Origin: Solirubrobacterales bacterium
GTDB lineage: Bacteria > Actinomycetota > Thermoleophilia > Solirubrobacterales > 70-9
Length of the DNA stretch: 15,924 nucleotides
Direction of reading: 5' to 3'
Assembly (NCBI GenBank): GCA_030152805.1
Contig: JASLIG010000007.1
Span: 1-15,924 of the forward strand
Below are positions 13,920 to 15,924 of the stretch, piece by piece (positions within the stretch are counted from its first letter, which is position 1; each line of letters starts with the position of its first letter). A program made the translations under genes and the position numbers. The notes below the pieces were generated by a model. The model had not been told where the DNA came from. It did not search any database and worked only from the letters and a program-made list of their open reading frames with translations.

Positions 13920-14144
13920 ATGGCTATGGCCCAAATCGGACCATTGACGACCACGCTGGAGGCGACCGCCACGGCTGTCGGAGCAGGTGTCGTCGTCTTC
14001 GGGGTCGCGGCTGGCGTTGTGCGTCTCACGTTGAGACGGTCAAGGCGGAGCGTTGAGGATGGGGCTGCCGCCGGTGGGTATGTCGGCGGTGCATCGGGAG
14101 CTGCGTTTGCGGTGGCCGACCTGGTCTTGCGTTACGCTGGTTGA
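13920..14144 (+). CDS. Small hydrophobic protein of unknown function
   Basis: I do not recognise this 74-residue product (MAMAQIGPLTTTLEATATAV...). After a polar N-terminus it has one clear hydrophobic segment (GAGVVVFGVAAGVVRL, about residues 23-38). An arginine-rich stretch (RLTLRRSRRS) follows, then a second weaker Gly/Ala-rich segment (AAAGGYVGGASGAAFAVADLVL). The likely topology is membrane-inserted with the basic loop in the cytoplasm. Only a weak CAGGG precedes the ATG; an alternative ATG lies two codons later. It ends 27 bp before the GTG of the next small gene, so the two may be co-transcribed. Codon choice is less biased than in neighbouring genes. Confidence 0.55.
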   Translation: MAMAQIGPLTTTLEATATAVGAGVVVFGVAAGVVRLTLRRSRRSVEDGAAAGGYVGGASGAAFAVADLVLRYAG

Positions 14145-14171
14145 AATGAGTTGTCTGCAAAGGGAAGAATC

Positions 14172-14366
14172 GTGGAGTGGGTTCGATACGCAAATATCGG
14201 AATTGCCGTAGGGGTAACGATCCTGGTTGTCGCGGTGCTGGTTTTCAGAAACTCCAGCGAAGCCGCAATGCAGGCGGTCGCGATGGCTGGAACGTTTATC
14301 GGCTTGGGCGTTGCCCTGTTCCTCGATGAACGGGCGAGGAAGCGCAAAGAGGGTCGGCCTCAGTAA
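14172..14366 (+). CDS. Small two-helix membrane protein of unknown function
   Basis: The GTG at 14172 is chosen because AGGGAAG (14161-14167) lies just upstream. It gives 64 residues with two hydrophobic helices, IGIAVGVTILVVAVLVF and AMQAVAMAGTFIGLGVALFL, joined by a short polar turn (RNSSEA). A charged tail (DERARKRKEGRPQ) should be cytoplasmic. An in-frame TTG at 14151 would add seven residues. The hairpin shape is shared by holins and many other small membrane proteins; I do not assign a family. The nucleotide sequence near its start (about 14145-14230) is clearly lower in GC than flanking genes. Its stop overlaps the end of convergent dacB by 7 bp. Confidence 0.6.
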   Translation: MEWVRYANIGIAVGVTILVVAVLVFRNSSEAAMQAVAMAGTFIGLGVALFLDERARKRKEGRPQ

Positions 14367-15613
14367 GCCGCGATTTCAGCGGCGATCTGGTCCTGCTCGT
14401 AGTGGGCCAGGTAGAGGTCGCGGACGCTCGCCATCAGGATCGAGAAGATCATCACCTTGCCGTCGCGGTTGAAGCAATAGCCGGAGAGGTTGCTTACGGC
14501 GCGGATCGTGCCGGTCTTGGTGCGGCAGCGGCCGTAGGCGGCGGTGCCGTGCATGCGATCGGCGACCGTTCCCTCGCGGCCGGTCAGCGCCATGTCCTGG
14601 ATCAGCTCTTCGCCGGCGGGCGTGCCGCGCATCGCGCGCAGCAGGTTGACCACCTGACGCGGCGAGGCGCGGTTGGAGCGGGTCAGCCCCGAGCCGTCGA
14701 CGGCGTGCACCCCCGAGCCGTGCCCGCGGGCGAAGGCCTCGATCACGCTGGAGCCGGCTGCTGTCGTGCCGGTCCCGCCGAAGCGCGCGCCGAGCAGCTT
14801 GATCAGCATCTCGGCGAAGAAGTTGTACGAGTAGACGTCGGTCGTGTTGACGATGTCGGTCAGCGGCGGCGACTCGACGCTGGCCAGTTCGCTGCTGAAG
14901 GGCGGCGCCGAGCCGAGGGCGACGACCGGGGAGATTCGGATGCCCGCATCGCGCAGGGCCGCGGCCAGGGTTTGCGCCGCGGTGATCGCCGGGTCGCTGG
15001 AGAAGCCACTGCCGCTGGGGCTGCTGAAGCCGGAATTGAACGAAAGCCCCGAGAGCGGCCCGATTTCAGGACTGGTGGCGTAGCCGGAGTCGGCGACGCC
15101 GCGCAGGCGATCGAAGACACTGTCATCCGCGTACAGGCGCCCGGTGACTGACCTGATCCCGAGTTCGCGCAGCTCCCGCTTCAGCACGAAGATGTTGGTG
15201 CCGAGGCCGCCGAGGAAGCGCCGGTAGAAGGACGGGGTGCCGAGCGCGGGGTCGCCACCGCCGATCAGGTAGAGGCTGCCGTGCAGAACGCCGTTACGGT
15301 CGATCGTGCCGTCGGTGTGCACGCTCGTCGCGATCCGTGCCTGCGGACCGAGCCGCGCCAGCGCGGTGGCGGTGGTGAACAGCTTCATGTTTGAGGCCAG
15401 GGGCCGAGGCTGGCCGGCGGCCCGCGCGCAGACGGGCGTACCGGTTTCGCCGTCGACGACGAGGAGGCCGCTGGCGCCGCCGCCGCCGTGGATCAGCCGG
15501 GAACGCAGGGTTGCGCAAAGGCCATCGCGCGCCGCGGCCTGGGCGGCGGTTGCGAGCAAGAGAGCCGCAAGCAGTGCGCAAATCGCGGCAAAGAGTGCCG
15601 GGGACCGCCTCAC
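14360..15613 (-). CDS. dacB: D-alanyl-D-alanine carboxypeptidase/endopeptidase, PBP4 type (peptidase S13)
   Basis: This is an exported penicillin-binding protein that trims or cleaves peptidoglycan cross-links. The 417-residue product starts at GTG 15613 with a signal peptide (MRRSPALFAAICALLAALLL, then ATAAQA). It has the three active-site motifs in S13 order and spacing: SNMK (74-77, nucleophile Ser74), SYN (262-264) and KTG (366-368). The long insert between the first two motifs is characteristic of S13. YLIGGGDPAL and VHAVDGSGLTRSNRASP are additional family blocks. The GTG lies 8 nt from a -10-like CATTAT and no Shine-Dalgarno fits, so the message is probably leaderless. It is divergent from a patatin-like gene and convergent with the small membrane gene. 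Confidence 0.93.
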   Translation of the reverse strand: MRRSPALFAAICALLAALLLATAAQAAARDGLCATLRSRLIHGGGGASGLLVVDGETGTPVCARAAGQPRPLASNMKLFTTATALARLGPQARIATSVHTDGTIDRNGVLHGSLYLIGGGDPALGTPSFYRRFLGGLGTNIFVLKRELRELGIRSVTGRLYADDSVFDRLRGVADSGYATSPEIGPLSGLSFNSGFSSPSGSGFSSDPAITAAQTLAAALRDAGIRISPVVALGSAPPFSSELASVESPPLTDIVNTTDVYSYNFFAEMLIKLLGARFGGTGTTAAGSSVIEAFARGHGSGVHAVDGSGLTRSNRASPRQVVNLLRAMRGTPAGEELIQDMALTGREGTVADRMHGTAAYGRCRTKTGTIRAVSNLSGYCFNRDGKVMIFSILMASVRDLYLAHYEQDQIAAEIAAY

Positions 15614-15620
15614 TTAATGG

Positions 15621-15627
15621 GATAATG
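15621..15627. promoter_or_regulatory. Symmetric overlapping -10 boxes for divergent dacB and patatin-like gene
   Basis: GATAAT (15621-15626) reads as a -10 box on the plus strand and CATTAT (15627-15622) on the minus strand; they overlap by five bases. Each ends exactly 8 nt before a start codon: ATG 15635 on plus and GTG 15613 on minus. Good -35 elements are not visible on either side. Confidence 0.5.
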
Positions 15628-15634
15628 CATGTTT

Positions 15635-15924
15635 ATGGGCAAAGTTGTGGACATAGAGTCGCAACCACGGCGGCGCCGCAACCGCAAACGCCCGTCGAAG
15701 ACCGCCCTCGTGCTCGGCGGTGGCGGCTTCACCGGCGGCGTCTACGAGATCGGTGCTCTGCGCGCACTCGACCTGCTCGCCGTCAACAGCACCGTCAACA
15801 ACTTCGACATCTACGTCGGCACCAGCGCCGGCTCCTTCGTCGCCGGCATGCTGGCCAACGGCGTCACGCCCGACGAGATGATGCAGGTGATCAACCGGCG
15901 CATCCCCTCCGAGCTTGAGGACCT
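15635..15924 (+). CDS. Patatin-like phospholipase, 3'-truncated by window edge
   Basis: Patatin-family enzymes are serine lipid acyl hydrolases with a Ser-Asp dyad. The first 96 residues are visible. A basic N-terminus (RRRRNRKR, 12-19) precedes TALVLGGGGFTGGVYEIGAL, whose GGGG-x-x-GG (28-35) is the oxyanion-hole loop. FDIYVGTSAGSFVAG holds the nucleophile elbow G-T-S-A-G with Ser64. The catalytic Asp (DG[A/G]) would lie beyond the window. There is no signal peptide, so the enzyme is probably cytosolic or membrane-associated. ATG 15635 is chosen because of the -10 box 8 nt upstream; an in-frame ATG at 15629 would add two residues but would lie only 2 nt from the box. The frame is open to the last base. 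Confidence 0.85.
   Translation, partial: MGKVVDIESQPRRRRNRKRPSKTALVLGGGGFTGGVYEIGALRALDLLAVNSTVNNFDIYVGTSAGSFVAGMLANGVTPDEMMQVINRRIPSELED

Overview
The window is high-GC bacterial chromosome with strongly C- or G-ending codons in most genes. It carries the distal part of the spc ribosomal-protein cluster followed by the alpha cluster (rpsE-rpmD-rplO-secY-adk-map ... rpmJ-rpsM-rpsK-rpsD-rpoA-rplQ). The adk-map pair after secY, the zinc-type S4 and L36, and the -10 boxes lying 8 nt upstream of start codons (leaderless-type promoters) all fit an actinobacterium. A deep-branching lineage such as class Thermoleophilia is my best guess, but it is an inference from gene order and style, not a demonstrated match.

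Positions 1-4118 (+): a 5'-truncated rpsE, rpmD (GTG start, only 56 aa), rplO, secY, adk and map are packed with 4-bp or 1-bp overlaps and short gaps. They make ribosomal proteins, the Sec translocation channel, adenylate kinase and the enzyme that removes N-terminal methionine.

Positions 4119-7312: this is the unusual part. Where actinobacteria normally carry infA (IF-1) between map and rpmJ, there is instead a secreted penicillin-acylase-family Ntn hydrolase, then about 520 bp of non-coding DNA full of large inverted repeats. I see no infA-like reading frame here. The acylase has a clear signal peptide but no ATG/GTG/TTG at its beginning. An ACG lies exactly where the start should be, just downstream of a promoter-like sequence.

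Positions 7313-10240 (+): rpmJ, rpsM, rpsK, rpsD, rpoA and rplQ form the alpha cluster, probably transcribed from a promoter in the 3' part of the non-coding stretch.

Positions 10237-13804 (-): a compact surE-ligA-truA operon (4-bp overlaps at both junctions) converges on rplQ. The two stop codons share one CTAG, so there is no room for an intergenic terminator. Its promoter is probably a TAGAAT box 8 nt upstream of surE.

Positions 13805-14366 (+): a small inverted repeat and two unrecognised small hydrophobic proteins of lower GC than their neighbours. The second one overlaps the end of the convergent dacB.

Positions 14360-15924: dacB (-), a PBP4-type D-Ala-D-Ala carboxypeptidase, and a divergent patatin-like phospholipase (+, cut by the window end) start 21 bp apart. 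They appear to be driven from one symmetric pair of overlapping -10 boxes, each exactly 8 nt from its start codon.

No tRNA, rRNA, CRISPR array or transposase gene was seen.
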